Shown here: one piece after another, positions 63,758 through 64,000 of the stretch
Layout: every line of letters begins with the position of its first letter
Position numbering within the stretch: position 1 is the first letter of the stretch
Assembly (NCBI RefSeq): GCF_000272045.2
Contig: NZ_AJYZ02000042.1
Coordinates: 315,258-379,257, forward strand
Direction: 5' to 3'
Length of the DNA: 64,000 bases
Source: Vibrio crassostreae 9ZC13
GTDB lineage: Bacteria > Pseudomonadota > Gammaproteobacteria > Enterobacterales > Vibrionaceae
The notes under the pieces: generated by a model
Database searches by the model: none
What the model saw: the letters and a program-made list of their open reading frames with translations, nothing else
What the model was told of the DNA's origin: nothing
Made by a program: the position numbers and the translations under genes

Positions 63758-64000
63758 ATGCAAAAAATAATTCTGATCACAGGTGCCACGGATGGCATTG
63801 GTTTAGAGACCGCAAAAGCACTAACGCAGCAAGGGCACCATGTTCTGATTCATGGCCGCAACCCAGTTAAGGTCAATAAAGTCGTGACCGCTTTGTCTCG
63901 CCTGTCTAAGAATGCAATCATCGAAAGCTACATCGCAGATCTATCGACGCTCTCTGAAGTTGAGGCGCTCGCAACCCAAATCAAAAGCGATCACAAACGA
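63758..64000 (+). CDS. Short-chain dehydrogenase/reductase (3' end outside window)
   Basis: ATG at 63758 with GAAGGACGG upstream. 81 codons are visible and open to the end of the window. NAD(P)-binding TGATDGIG motif at 8-15, then GRNPVKVNKV and ADLSTLSEVEAL. The Rossmann start of a retinol/protochlorophyllide-like SDR; the YxxxK site is not in view. Confidence 0.88.
   Translation, partial: MQKIILITGATDGIGLETAKALTQQGHHVLIHGRNPVKVNKVVTALSRLSKNAIIESYIADLSTLSEVEALATQIKSDHKR

Noticed and set aside
1..64000. Search for defence systems, prophage, secretion islands, tRNA or rRNA genes
   Set aside because: None supported; gene content is metabolic and regulatory throughout.

Overview
The window looks like a chromosomal segment of a marine Vibrio, probably of the Splendidus/Harveyi type. 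This rests on gene content, on protein sequences recalled from Vibrio and Enterobacteria, and on a Vibrio-style inverted-repeat element; no database search was run. I see no phage, plasmid backbone, CRISPR array, rRNA or tRNA. Most of the DNA is ordinary metabolic and regulatory gene content in short operons separated by clear hairpin terminators.

Layout. 1-8.8 kb: 3' part of glgX, a membrane sensor with a degenerate GGDEF domain, a TrmK-type methyltransferase, yihG, fpr, a frameshifted micro-gene, a 266-bp MITE-like repeat, ldhA and a patatin-like phospholipase. 9-12.3 kb: katA, a glycerate kinase and a small unknown protein. 12.4-20.3 kb: a complete L-ascorbate utilisation (ula) locus. A fused IIC-IIB transporter imports and phosphorylates ascorbate with UlaC (IIA), the lactonase UlaG opens the ring, UlaD decarboxylates, and UlaE and UlaF epimerise to D-xylulose 5-phosphate. 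The divergent repressor UlaR controls the locus, and a YbhA-type HAD phosphatase sits inside it. 20.3-31 kb: small unknowns, a large secreted protein with an EF-hand, a Gfo/Idh/MocA oxidoreductase behind a frameshifted monooxygenase gene, a LysR regulator, an AlkX/YcaQ-type protein, a DsbA/FrnE-like protein and a HAD phosphatase. 29.9-32.2 kb: a compact glycosyltransferase / START-domain / glycine-zipper unit. 32.3-35.4 kb: an arsR-acr3 arsenite efflux unit with two matching palindromic operators, then a LysR-PACE efflux pair.

35.8-41.3 kb: the glycerol regulon glpF-glpK, glpR, glpD with repeated GlpR-like half-sites. 41.4-49.5 kb: LysR, DUF465, a 39-residue lipoprotein missed by a length cut-off, a racemase, a periplasmic HAD protein, a frameshifted old-yellow-enzyme gene, nfsA preceded by a 29-residue membrane mini-ORF, and a phospholipase D lipoprotein. 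49.9-56.8 kb: a LysR/MFS pair, then ascB - lacI - maa, with two 14-bp operators in front of ascB and a four-copy 19-bp repeat over the maa start. 56.9-64 kb: EamA transporter, LysR, secreted alkyl sulfatase, a LysR gene with an internal deletion, a MATE pump, an internally deleted enoyl-CoA hydratase remnant, and the start of an SDR gene.

The least expected signals are gene decay (two frameshifts in otherwise good genes, two internal deletions, one frameshifted micro-gene), several very small genes, and short tandem repeats sitting on gene starts or stops. I found no obvious undescribed multi-gene system. The best candidates for new biology are the secreted EF-hand protein (21306-23537), the GT2-START-zipper operon, and the small proteins.
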